From assembly GCA_902783765.1 (NCBI GenBank), contig CACZSB010000154.1, forward strand, positions 1 to 6,201: a stretch of DNA of 6,201 nt. The letters run 5' to 3'. Of this stretch, positions 1-5,896 are shown in pieces. The notes under the pieces are model-generated. The model worked only from the letters and a program-made list of their open reading frames with translations, ran no database searches and was not told the DNA's origin. How positions within the stretch are numbered: position 1 is the first letter of the stretch; each line of letters opens with the position of its first letter. A program made the translations under genes and the position numbers. Source of the DNA: an uncultured Lachnospiraceae bacterium (GTDB lineage Bacteria; Bacillota; Clostridia; Lachnospirales; Lachnospiraceae).

Positions 1-81
1 CCCAAGCTGGCCGAAGGGGCTCCCCTGGAAAGGGAGTAGGTCGTTAATAGCGGCGCAAGGGTTCAAATCCCTTCTTCTCCG
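1..81 (+). tRNA. tRNA-Ser (anticodon GGA), 5' end cut off by the window
   Basis: This is the 3' part of a class II tRNA; roughly the first ten bases (5' acceptor strand and start of the D arm) lie outside the window. The anticodon stem CTCCC/GGGAG (20-24 and 32-36) encloses the loop CTGGAAA, placing anticodon GGA at 27-29, which reads UCC and UCU serine codons. A long variable arm, typical of tRNA-Ser, follows (stem 40-43 with 51-54). The T stem AAGGG/CCCTT (57-61, 69-73) carries the loop TTCAAAT. The acceptor 3' strand CTTCTCC is at 74-80 with discriminator G81. No CCA is encoded, since CTCC follows, so the end must be added by CCA nucleotidyltransferase. The next tRNA starts 5 bases later, so the two are surely co-transcribed. 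Confidence 0.95.
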
Positions 82-86
82 CTCCT

Positions 87-158
87 TCCTCGATAGCTCA
101 ATGGTAGAGCACCCGGCTGTTAACCGGGTTGTTGCAGGTTCGAGCCCTGCTCGGGGAG
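87..158 (+). tRNA. tRNA-Asn (anticodon GTT)
   Basis: A complete 72-base cloverleaf can be folded. The acceptor strands TCCTCGA (87-93) and TCGGGGA (151-157) pair with one G-T wobble, and the discriminator is G158. The D arm contains GCTC/GAGC around AATGGTA. The anticodon stem CCCGG/CCGGG (112-116, 124-128) encloses CTGTTAA, giving anticodon GTT at 119-121 for asparagine. The T stem GCAGG/CCTGC (134-138, 146-150) encloses TTCGAGC. The CCA end is not encoded. It is the last gene of the tRNA unit, because a terminator hairpin begins two bases after its end. Confidence 0.97.
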
Positions 159-159
159 T

Positions 160-185
160 AAAGCCCACATGCTTGTGTGGGCTTT
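160..185 (+). terminator. Rho-independent terminator of the tRNA unit
   Basis: A perfect 10-bp inverted repeat, AAAGCCCACA (160-169) and TGTGGGCTTT (176-185), has a 6-base loop. The T run is only three bases and sits in the stem, so the tail is weak. Position directly after tRNA-Asn and the strong GC core support a terminator. Confidence 0.8.
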
Positions 186-233
186 CATAATCCCATCTAT
201 ATGTGGTTGTCCCCTGGGACCGATACCCAAAAC

Positions 234-262
234 TTGACTTTTTCGCAAAAAACAAGTATAAT
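234..262 (+). promoter_or_regulatory. Sigma-A-type promoter of the NlpC/P60 gene
   Basis: The -35 box TTGACT (234-239) is separated by exactly 17 bases from a consensus -10 box TATAAT (257-262). Transcription should begin near 269, leaving a leader of about 38 bases. A short inverted repeat, GTCCC-CT-GGGAC (209-220), lies just upstream and could bind a regulator, but nothing identifies one. The AAAACTTGACTTT context (229-241... ending just after the -35 box) recurs at the degV promoter. Confidence 0.85.
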
Positions 263-306
263 GCTTGCAACTATCCGGTTTTACCAACTAAAACGGAGGT
301 TTTATC

Positions 307-1872
307 ATGAAAAAACCGATTAAGAATTTTGCCCTGTGGCTTTTGTGTTTCAGTTTGCTGGCTTCCCATCTGCCTGTGAAAGCAGAAGAGGGAGATACGC
401 TTCCCGAGGCCGGTCCTCAGGTGGGCACCACCGCCGGCAGTCCCACGGAAGAAAGCACTGAACCCACAGAGGACGGGGCAACAGAGGAGGCCGCAGAAAA
501 CCCCTCTGAAGCAGAGACGCCGGCTGAAACAGCGGGCCTTACTGTGGAAGAGTACCTGGCCCTGAAGAACAATCAGGCCGATGTCCGCAGAACCATCGAT
601 GTGCAGACGGAGCGGGGCGCCAAGAGCGAGACCGCCGGGGATCTGGAAGAAGGACTGCTTCGGGCCCTGCGTATGCGCAGAATGGCCGAGAACAGCGAGA
701 TGGACATTGTGGTCTATCGGGGCAATTCCTGGTTGAATGTCCGGTCGGAGGCCAATGTTTCCTCCCCTCAGGTGGGTAAGCTCTATTACGACGATACCGC
801 CAGGGTCTTATCCCGTCAGTATACGGAAAACGGCGTCTGGTATCATATCGAATCCGGCAATGTGAACGGTTACGTGAAATCGGAATTCTTGCTGAGCGGT
901 TATGAAGCGGCGGAAATCTTAAGCGACGCCACCACCACCTTTGCCACCATTAACAAGGACGCGCAGCGGGTTTATCGTTATGATAACAGCGACTCCGATG
1001 TGCTGGGCACCATTTACAGCGGTGAAAAATACGAGGTGGATTATCGGACCGATTATTTCACCTGTATTGTTTATAAGGAAGGGGAAGGCGGCCGCTTCTG
1101 TGGCTATGTGCCTAACAGCAGCGTAACGTTAAGCTGGGAGCTTCAGACCGGTGTGACCATTGAAGACGAACGGCGTTCCCTGGCGGAAATGGTGGCCATT
1201 CAGGAAGAACTTTCCAGCAAAGATGAATCCCGTTCCCGCAGCGTGGAAGAATCCATTTATGCCCGCAGCGTAGCCGAATCCATTGCGGCTTACAATCGCT
1301 CCGTGGCAGAATCAAAGAGCCGGGAAGCCTATCTTGAAAGCTCCAAGGCCCGGGCCGCTTATGAAGCCTCCCGCGCGGCGGCAGCGGCGGCAGATGCCTC
1401 CCGTGCAGCGGCATCCGCAGCGGCAGCCCGTGCCCAGGCCTCCATGAATTATGGGGACTACTGGAGCATGATTCCCGCGGGCACCTCGGATAAACGCAGA
1501 TCCATCGTATCCAACGCCCTGAATTATGTGGGCAAACTGCCCTATGTGACAGGGGGCACCTCCCTGACCACCGGTGTGGACTGTTCCGGTTTCCTGAAGG
1601 CCATTTATGCCCAGTACGGCGTACCTCTGTATCATTACAGCTACAACATCGCCCGCACCGGGGTGAAGGTTCCCTCCATGGATTACATTCGGCCGGGAGA
1701 CATCATCTGCTATCGGACCTGGAATGGCGGCGGTCACGTGACCATGTTTGTCGGATATAATTCCGCCGGCCGTCCCATGATGGTTCACGCACCGGATGTG
1801 GGGCAGATGGTATCCGTTACGGAGGTTTACTACGATGGCCTCCATACCATTCAGAACGTACTCTGGGATTAA
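307..1872 (+). CDS. Secreted NlpC/P60 peptidoglycan endopeptidase with two SH3-like domains
   Basis: The 521-residue protein is probably an exported cell-wall hydrolase. NlpC/P60 enzymes usually cut the D-Glu to diaminopimelate bond of peptidoglycan stem peptides. Residues 1-26 form a signal peptide (KK near the N-terminus, hydrophobic core, likely cleavage after VKA). A Thr/Glu/Pro-rich segment (about 27-78) follows. Two bacterial SH3-like domains come next: 133-198 (with LNVRSEAN, ending in GYVKSEFL) and a more divergent one at about 212-278 (ending in GYVPNSSV). Residues 285-380 are a charged then Ser/Ala/Arg-rich helical linker. The C-terminal NlpC/P60 domain (about 397-521) has the catalytic triad in place: Cys426 in DCSGF, His477 in GGHVTMF and His494 in MVHAP. 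GGAGG at 295-299, 7 bases before the ATG, fixes the start. The gene is monocistronic, with its own promoter and terminator. The family is certain; the exact bond cut and biological role (daughter-cell separation, turnover) are inferred. Confidence 0.93.
   Translation: MKKPIKNFALWLLCFSLLASHLPVKAEEGDTLPEAGPQVGTTAGSPTEESTEPTEDGATEEAAENPSEAETPAETAGLTVEEYLALKNNQADVRRTIDVQTERGAKSETAGDLEEGLLRALRMRRMAENSEMDIVVYRGNSWLNVRSEANVSSPQVGKLYYDDTARVLSRQYTENGVWYHIESGNVNGYVKSEFLLSGYEAAEILSDATTTFATINKDAQRVYRYDNSDSDVLGTIYSGEKYEVDYRTDYFTCIVYKEGEGGRFCGYVPNSSVTLSWELQTGVTIEDERRSLAEMVAIQEELSSKDESRSRSVEESIYARSVAESIAAYNRSVAESKSREAYLESSKARAAYEASRAAAAAADASRAAASAAAARAQASMNYGDYWSMIPAGTSDKRRSIVSNALNYVGKLPYVTGGTSLTTGVDCSGFLKAIYAQYGVPLYHYSYNIARTGVKVPSMDYIRPGDIICYRTWNGGGHVTMFVGYNSAGRPMMVHAPDVGQMVSVTEVYYDGLHTIQNVLWD
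1228..1440 (+). repeat. Low-complexity Ser/Ala/Arg-rich linker with RSVxES repeats (within the NlpC/P60 gene)
   Basis: This stretch encodes residues 308-378. RSVEES, RSVAES and RSVAES occur at residues 311-316, 320-325 and 331-336, spaced 9 and 11 residues apart. They grade into an Ala-rich tract with repeated ASRAAA units. The underlying DNA is rich in GCGGCGGCAG-type repeats. It probably forms a long helix or coiled-coil spacer between the SH3 domains and the catalytic domain. The reading frame is unbroken. Confidence 0.8.
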
Positions 1873-1888
1873 AGAAATGTAAAAGAAT

Positions 1889-1923
1889 GCAGGGGCGACC
1901 GTTGGTCGCCCCTGCGGCATTTT
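1889..1923. terminator. Bidirectional terminator between the NlpC/P60 gene and hpf
   Basis: A perfect 12-bp stem, GCAGGGGCGACC (1889-1900) with GGTCGCCCCTGC (1904-1915), closes a GTT loop. On the + strand TTTT follows at 1920-1923. On the - strand the hairpin is followed by a T-rich stretch (complement of 1871-1886). It lies in the 72-base gap between two convergent genes, so it can stop both transcripts. Its very strong GC stem could also be a copy of a dispersed intergenic repeat. Confidence 0.8.
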
Positions 1924-1944
1924 CTGCCCTGTTTTCTGAAGAAT

Positions 1945-2478
1945 TTAGTCTTCGTCGGGCTGAGGCTCGATGAGACCGTAGGCCCCGTCGTTGCGGCGAT
2001 AAACCACGTTGACTTCCCCGGATTCGGAATTCAGGAACACATAAAAGTTATGGGCCAAAAGCTCCATCTGCAGGCAGGCTTCCTCCGCATCCATGGGCTT
2101 AACGGCAAAGCGCTTGGTTTTGACGATTTTGAGGCTTTCTTCCTCCACCGGTTCCTGGGGCTCGTATTTATCTGTTTTGCCGCTTTGATAAAAATCCTTC
2201 AGTTTGCTGCGGTATTTCTTTAACTGCTTTTCCATGGAATCCACAGCTTCATCAATGAGGGCATACACGTCATTGCCGCTCTTTTCGGAACGGATGGCGC
2301 CGGAACGGACAGGGACGGTGATCTCCACCTTGGCCACACCCTTGGTGCTGCCCATATATACATGGGCATCTGTGTTGGCCGTAAAGAAGCGGTCCAGCTT
2401 CGCTAATTTTTTATCCAGCAATTCCTCCATGGCAGGGCTGGTTTCAAAGTTCTTTCCTGTGGTGAGTTTGAAATTCAT
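1945..2478 (-). CDS. hpf: Long-form ribosome hibernation promoting factor
   Basis: HPF binds the 30S subunit near the decoding centre and, in its long form, pairs 70S ribosomes into inactive 100S dimers during stationary phase or starvation. The 177-residue protein has the two expected parts. The N-terminal S30AE/YfiA domain spans about 1-100, starting MNFKLTTGKNFE, with a basic helix around 85-95. The C-terminal dimerisation domain, about 118-173, shows the family hallmarks TKRFAVKPMD, EEACLQMELLAHNFYVF, NVVYRR and DGAYGLIEP. Length matches long HPF. I chose the ATG at 2478 because AAAGGAGTG lies 8 bases upstream and the family begins here; an in-frame TTG at 2511 would add 11 uncharacteristic residues and has no good ribosome binding site. 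It is transcribed alone, divergently from the degV-family gene and convergently with the NlpC/P60 gene. Stress or growth-phase control is known for relatives but not demonstrable here. Confidence 0.97.
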   Translation of the reverse strand: MNFKLTTGKNFETSPAMEELLDKKLAKLDRFFTANTDAHVYMGSTKGVAKVEITVPVRSGAIRSEKSGNDVYALIDEAVDSMEKQLKKYRSKLKDFYQSGKTDKYEPQEPVEEESLKIVKTKRFAVKPMDAEEACLQMELLAHNFYVFLNSESGEVNVVYRRNDGAYGLIEPQPDED

Positions 2479-2511
2479 CGCGTTCACTCCTTTCGATTTC
2501 TGACAGGCCAA

Positions 2512-2539
2512 GGAACAGGGATTCTACTGCCTGTATTCC
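2512..2539 (-). promoter_or_regulatory. Possible hairpin in the hpf 5' leader
   Basis: The predicted hpf transcript has a leader of about 75 bases. Within it, GGAA(TA)CAGG and CCTGTTCC (complements of 2530-2539 and 2512-2519) can pair as an 8-bp stem with a 2-base bulge and a 10-base loop. The structure ends about 20 bases before the ribosome binding site and is not followed by a T run, so it is not a terminator. Whether it matters for stability or translation is unknown. Confidence 0.3.
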
Positions 2540-2560
2540 ACGTTCCATGTCTGCGTTTTC

Positions 2561-2589
2561 ATTATATCATAGGCGGGGGGAAAATAAAA
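2561..2589 (-). promoter_or_regulatory. Promoter of hpf
   Basis: Read on the - strand, a consensus TATAAT occupies 2566-2561. At 17-base spacing the -35 position reads TTTTAT (2589-2584), a poor match to TTGACA, so activity may need an activator or the -35 may be dispensable. No convincing sigma-H or sigma-B signature was found nearby. Confidence 0.6.
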
Positions 2590-2617
2590 CCGTTGGGACC
2601 CCTTCCGGGGCAAAAAC

Positions 2618-2646
2618 TTGACTTTGAACGGGAAAAAGATTATGCT
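2618..2646 (+). promoter_or_regulatory. Promoter of the degV-family gene
   Basis: TTGACT (2618-2623) is followed after 17 bases by TATGCT (2641-2646), a 4-of-6 match to the -10 consensus. Transcription should start near 2653, about 27 bases before the ATG. The 13 bases AAAACTTGACTTT around the -35 box are identical to those at the NlpC/P60 gene promoter. Confidence 0.7.
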
Positions 2647-2679
2647 TCCGTTAAATATTCAGGGAAAAGAGGAAAAAAC

Positions 2680-3636
2680 ATGTATGTTATAGTTACGGAT
2701 ACCTCTGCCAATATCCCGACGCCCCTGTTAAGGGGGAAGGGACTGGATTTTCTGCCCTATTATTACTATATCGACGGTCAGGAGCAGGAATGCCTGGATA
2801 CGGAACGCTTTGACGGCCATGGCTTTTATCAGGCCATTCGGGAGGGGCGGGAGGTGTCCACTTCCCAGATTACCCCCAATCGTTATGTGGAACATTTTAC
2901 CCCGATCCTTGAATCCGGGCGGGATGTGATTTTTGTGAGCATGTCCTCGGGCATCAGCGGTTCCTGCCATTCTGCCCAGTCGGCGGCGGCGGAGCTTATG
3001 GAGCGTTTTCCCGGCCGCACCGTGGCGGTGGTGGACACCATCAGCGCCTCTCTGGGGGAAGGCCTGGTGGCCCTTAAAGGCGCCGAGTGGCGGGAACAGG
3101 GCCTGTCTCTGGAAGAGAATGTCAGGGCCATGGAGGCCATGTCTCAAAAGATGTGCCAGGTCTTTACGGTGGATAATCTGGTCCATTTACGGCGTATGGG
3201 CCGGCTGTCCGGCATCACCGCCAAGGTGGGCTCTGTGCTGAATATCAAGCCGATTTTAAAGGGAAATGAGGAAGGAAAGATTGTGGCCTTCAGCGTGGCC
3301 CGGGGCCGCCGCAAATCTGTAGAAGCCCTGGCCAAGGTCTACCGCCGCTTTGTGGAGCTGGAGGAGATTCAGACGGTGGGCATTGCCCATGCGGATTGTC
3401 CCGATGATGCGGCGTATTTGGAAGCCCTGCTAAGGCTGGAAAAGCCCCCGAAGGAGATTTTGACAGTTTGCTATGAACCGGTGACCGGAGCCCATGTGGG
3501 ACCTGACACCCTGGCCCTTTTTTTCATGAGCGACGAGCATGTGCGCAGTGCAAATCTTTTATCGGATATTGCGGAAAAACTGCCCCTGAAGGATTTGAAA
3601 GACAAGCTGCCCCTGGGACGGAAGAAAAAAGAATAA
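2680..3636 (+). CDS. DegV family fatty-acid-binding protein
   Basis: DegV-family proteins bind a fatty acid in a cleft between two domains. In Gram-positive bacteria the FakB members present it to the kinase FakA for phosphorylation and entry into phospholipid synthesis. The 318-residue protein shows the family motifs in order: TDTSAN (6-11), STSQITP (60-66), VSMSSGISGSCHSA (86-99, a lipid-carboxylate-binding loop), VDT..S.GEGL (118-129), LVHLRRMGRLSG (167-178) and AHVGPDTLALFF (271-282). It is somewhat longer than the usual roughly 280-290 residues because of a C-terminal extension from about 285, ending in a basic GRKKKE tail. I chose the ATG at 2680 because GAGG lies 7 bases upstream and DegV proteins begin here; the in-frame TTG at 2593 lies upstream of the predicted promoter. 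No fakA neighbour is visible, so a FakB role is inferred. It is a single-gene unit ended by a terminator. Confidence 0.93.
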   Translation: MYVIVTDTSANIPTPLLRGKGLDFLPYYYYIDGQEQECLDTERFDGHGFYQAIREGREVSTSQITPNRYVEHFTPILESGRDVIFVSMSSGISGSCHSAQSAAAELMERFPGRTVAVVDTISASLGEGLVALKGAEWREQGLSLEENVRAMEAMSQKMCQVFTVDNLVHLRRMGRLSGITAKVGSVLNIKPILKGNEEGKIVAFSVARGRRKSVEALAKVYRRFVELEEIQTVGIAHADCPDDAAYLEALLRLEKPPKEILTVCYEPVTGAHVGPDTLALFFMSDEHVRSANLLSDIAEKLPLKDLKDKLPLGRKKKE

Positions 3637-3657
3637 CCATAAGGAAGAAAGAAATCA

Positions 3658-3689
3658 AAAAAGGACGATCCCGCGGAACCGTCCTTTTT
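3658..3689. terminator. Bidirectional terminator between the degV-family and VanW genes
   Basis: AAAAAGGACG (3658-3667) and CGTCCTTTTT (3680-3689) form a 10-bp stem. The 12-base apical part can itself pair TCC with GGA. An A run on the left and a T run on the right give a U tail in both directions. It sits in the 84-base gap between convergent genes and would serve both. Confidence 0.9.
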
Positions 3690-3720
3690 CTTTGCCCGGA
3701 CACCGCCGGACCAGGAATCG

Positions 3721-5745
3721 TCAATTGCCCTTGGGCACCACATTGACAATGAATATAATGGTCTTCTCATTGGCCACCAGAATATCGGTGACGATGGAGG
3801 CGTCCAGGTCGATATCGTCGGCCTTGACCTCGGCACCGCCGTCTGCATTCTTCATCCACCAGACAAAGCCGTTGCCGTCCTTAACGTTGCTGGCGGCCTT
3901 GCCGGCCAGGGTGACGGACTGGCCGATCAGGGCAGATTCCTCAATCTCCAACAGATTCGTGGAGCGGATGACTGTGCCGTCCTCTGTGCAGGAGACAATC
4001 TCCCGGCTGTAGACCTTGCCGTTTTCCCGGATACAAATCACCTCCACATTGTCTTCATTGTGGGTGTGAGGAGCCGGGGTGGTATCCGCCGGTGTGGTGG
4101 TATCGGCAGGAGTGGTGGTTTCATCGGGGGTGGTGGTCTCAGCCGCCGTGGTGGTTTCCACCGGCTTTACACCGTTGGAAATGGGCTTGCCGTTCTCGTT
4201 GAGGATGGCCAGACCGAACTTGTCGCACTTGTAATACTTGACCAACAGATAGCCGTTGCTGCCGTTATAGAAGGGAATCCCTTTGCTGTCCACCAACAGC
4301 TGGTTGCCGTTTCCGTCGAAAAGCACATCCCGGCCACCCTGGTTGATGGTATAAAGGCCAAGGCCCTTGCTGCCAAGGGTCACGGTATAAATACCGGAAC
4401 GGTAATAATCGCTGTTAAGCAGGGTGCGCTCCACCTCCTGACCCTTCACCGTTACCACCTTGGTCAGGGTGGAGTAGACCTCCGGGCATATGGCGCCGGT
4501 GGCGGTGGGGGTACCGGGATTCTTGCTGGAATCCAGCACATAGGTGGGCTTGGGGGTAATCTTCTGAATCTCGGAGATCAGGGTTACCTTCCGATCGCTG
4601 GGCTTGCCGTACAGGCGGGCCATCACCTCCTGGCCTTCCATATAGGCTTCAATATAGACCGGGGTGTCCCCGTCATTGCGGAAACGGAAATCCTTGCCCT
4701 TTTCGCCGTCGGAAATGGCGGCATCCTGGGAGATATCCACATAATCGATCATCATGGAGTGGTTAAAGCGACGCACCACCTCCAGCTCTGCCTGGAGCAC
4801 GGCCCCGTAAAGGGTGGTGCTGCCCTGACAGACGCCGCCCCCCATTTCCTTAACGGTACGGCCGTCCTGGAAGGCACCGGCTTCGTAATATCCATTGGCC
4901 TTGGTAAAGGGTTCCACCGCAGCCTTCACGGAGAAGGTTTCTCCGGGCATGACCACATGACCGTTCAATAATTCCATCTCCCGGGCCACGTTTTTGTTCC
5001 GATCCACGTTGGCCAGATTGACATAGGTGGCCTTTTCCCCAATCAGGGAGGTGGCCCCTTCGAAATCCTTGGCGGTATATTTGGGTTCCTCGTAATTAAT
5101 CACAGCGCTGCAAACCATTTCCTCCGGAATGCCTTCCTCGAAAAGGGAAAGGATTTTGGAAACGGTTTTGGAAACATTCACTTCGATGCCGTAGTGAGCA
5201 TCCTCGGTGATGACCAGATTGGGATATTTAGGGGTCAGCACAGCGTTTTGCGCCGGGCAATTGGCCTTGGACACTTCCTTGTTTATAAAGGTACGGATGG
5301 AATCCATCCGCAGGGTAAACTCCAGGGGCACGGAAACCTGATCATACTTCATATCCTGACGGTTTTTATACAACTCCACCAGGCGGCCCTTCTGACCGTA
5401 TTCCAGGGCCTTTTTCAGGGAATCATCCACGGACCAAGAAAAGCCCAGATCCTTCATGGTGACTTCGTATTTTTCCAGCAGGGCACCTTCGCCTTCCTGG
5501 CCTTCCTCCAGATAATCGCGGACTTCCACCGTAAAGATGCTCTGGGACATTTCTTCCAGATAGGCCTGAACCGCTTCCCGGGCCTGCTCCATGGTCAGCC
5601 CCCCCAGATTCACTTCACCCAGATAGACACCCTCGGCGAAGGTGCCGTTGTCTATCAGGGCAGCATCGGTCCTGTGACCGCAAAGGATCAGGGCAGCGGC
5701 CACCAGCATCAGGGGAAACAGTGTAAAAAACTTTTTTCTCATCAT
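3721..5745 (-). CDS. Secreted VanW-domain protein with YoaR-type peptidoglycan-binding region
   Basis: This 674-residue exported protein is probably involved in cell-wall assembly. Residues 1-28 are a signal peptide or anchor (MMRKK, hydrophobic core 6-22, possible cleavage after TDA). Residues about 38-225 resemble the YoaR-type putative peptidoglycan-binding repeats (YLGEVNLGGLTMEQAREAV at 41-59, a second unit about 140-220). The VanW domain covers about 230-382, with VVMPGETFS (264-272), GGGVCQGSTTLYGA (302-315), RFNHS (326-330) and KDFRFRN (351-357). A G5-like beta segment follows (about 384-460). Next come a less clear region to 528, a Thr-rich linker (530-557), and a C-terminal module (about 561-674) I do not recognise. 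From memory, VanW proteins of Clostridioides difficile have been reported as L,D-transpeptidases using a conserved Cys, which would make Cys306 the candidate nucleophile here; this is inference. The start is supported by GGGAGGG 9 bases upstream. VanW occurs in vancomycin-resistance clusters, but no vanHAX genes are present, so no resistance is implied. Confidence 0.9.
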   Translation of the reverse strand: MMRKKFFTLFPLMLVAAALILCGHRTDAALIDNGTFAEGVYLGEVNLGGLTMEQAREAVQAYLEEMSQSIFTVEVRDYLEEGQEGEGALLEKYEVTMKDLGFSWSVDDSLKKALEYGQKGRLVELYKNRQDMKYDQVSVPLEFTLRMDSIRTFINKEVSKANCPAQNAVLTPKYPNLVITEDAHYGIEVNVSKTVSKILSLFEEGIPEEMVCSAVINYEEPKYTAKDFEGATSLIGEKATYVNLANVDRNKNVAREMELLNGHVVMPGETFSVKAAVEPFTKANGYYEAGAFQDGRTVKEMGGGVCQGSTTLYGAVLQAELEVVRRFNHSMMIDYVDISQDAAISDGEKGKDFRFRNDGDTPVYIEAYMEGQEVMARLYGKPSDRKVTLISEIQKITPKPTYVLDSSKNPGTPTATGAICPEVYSTLTKVVTVKGQEVERTLLNSDYYRSGIYTVTLGSKGLGLYTINQGGRDVLFDGNGNQLLVDSKGIPFYNGSNGYLLVKYYKCDKFGLAILNENGKPISNGVKPVETTTAAETTTPDETTTPADTTTPADTTPAPHTHNEDNVEVICIRENGKVYSREIVSCTEDGTVIRSTNLLEIEESALIGQSVTLAGKAASNVKDGNGFVWWMKNADGGAEVKADDIDLDASIVTDILVANEKTIIFIVNVVPKGN
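4075..4158 (-). repeat. Thr-rich linker repeat (within the VanW gene)
   Basis: These bases encode residues 530-557, built from imperfect units such as ETTTP, DETTTP, ADTTTP and ADTTP. The DNA is correspondingly repetitive (GTGGTGGTnTC units in + strand orientation). Such linkers usually separate wall-spanning domains and are often glycosylated or variable in length between strains. The frame is intact through the repeat. Confidence 0.85.
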
Positions 5746-5787
5746 ATCAAAAATCCCTCCCGAAAAAGGACGAAATAAACCTCGTAT

Positions 5788-5816
5788 AGTATAGAACAGC
5801 CCGCCACAAAAAACAA
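5788..5816 (-). promoter_or_regulatory. Promoter of the VanW gene
   Basis: On the - strand TTGTTT (5816-5811) and TATACT (5793-5788) are separated by 17 bases. Transcription should begin near 5781, giving a leader of roughly 36 bases. The -35 box is a partial match. It is back to back with the promoter of the nucleotidyltransferase gene, with the two -35 boxes about 13 bases apart. Confidence 0.65.
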
Positions 5817-5829
5817 TCGTTTTATAAAG

Positions 5830-5858
5830 TAGATTTTATGAGAAAAACATTGTATAAT
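5830..5858 (+). promoter_or_regulatory. Promoter of the nucleotidyltransferase gene
   Basis: A consensus TATAAT lies at 5853-5858. At 17-base spacing the -35 position reads TAGATT (5830-5835), only a partial match. The expected start is near 5865, about 32 bases before the ATG. Confidence 0.6.
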
Positions 5859-5896
5859 ACGCTCGTTTTCTACAGAAAGCAGGAGGTGTTTTTCTT

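Noticed and set aside
1372..1440. Frameshift or sequencing error in the alanine-rich GCGGCGGCAG tract
   Set aside because: The frame continues without interruption into a complete NlpC/P60 domain with all catalytic residues.
1312..1920. 202-codon open frame on the - strand, antisense to the NlpC/P60 gene
   Set aside because: It overlaps the catalytic domain and the terminator hairpin and yields a Gly/Cys/Arg-rich product from the alanine repeats. It has no start context.
2479..2511. Upstream TTG start adding 11 residues to hpf
   Set aside because: It lacks a suitable ribosome binding site, while the ATG at 2478 has AAAGGAGTG 8 bases upstream and matches the family N-terminus.
2535..2551. 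Sigma-H-like -10 element (GTGGAATAC on the - strand) upstream of hpf
   Set aside because: No AGGA-type -35 element lies at the required distance, while a consensus TATAAT is present just upstream.
2593..2679. Upstream TTG start adding 29 residues to the degV-family protein
   Set aside because: It begins upstream of the predicted -35 box, and the added residues do not resemble DegV. The ATG at 2680 has its own ribosome binding site.
4060..4971. 303-codon open frame on the + strand, antisense to the VanW gene
   Set aside because: It is a shadow of the VanW gene's codon bias: low-complexity Gly-rich translation over the Thr linker, no recognisable domain and no ribosome binding site. The opposite strand has clear family motifs.
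5680..5745. Lipoprotein signal at Cys22 of the VanW protein
   Set aside because: The residues before Cys22 read L-I-L, not a lipobox with Gly, Ala or Ser at -1. An ordinary signal peptide or an anchor fits better.
3721..5745. Part of a vancomycin-resistance cluster
   Set aside because: VanW-domain proteins are common chromosomal proteins in Clostridia, and no ligase, dehydrogenase, dipeptidase or VanRS genes are visible in the window.
5194..5778. 194-codon open frame on the + strand, antisense to the 5' part of the VanW gene
   Set aside because: It is a His/Gln-rich shadow frame that ends in the divergent promoter region, with no family resemblance.
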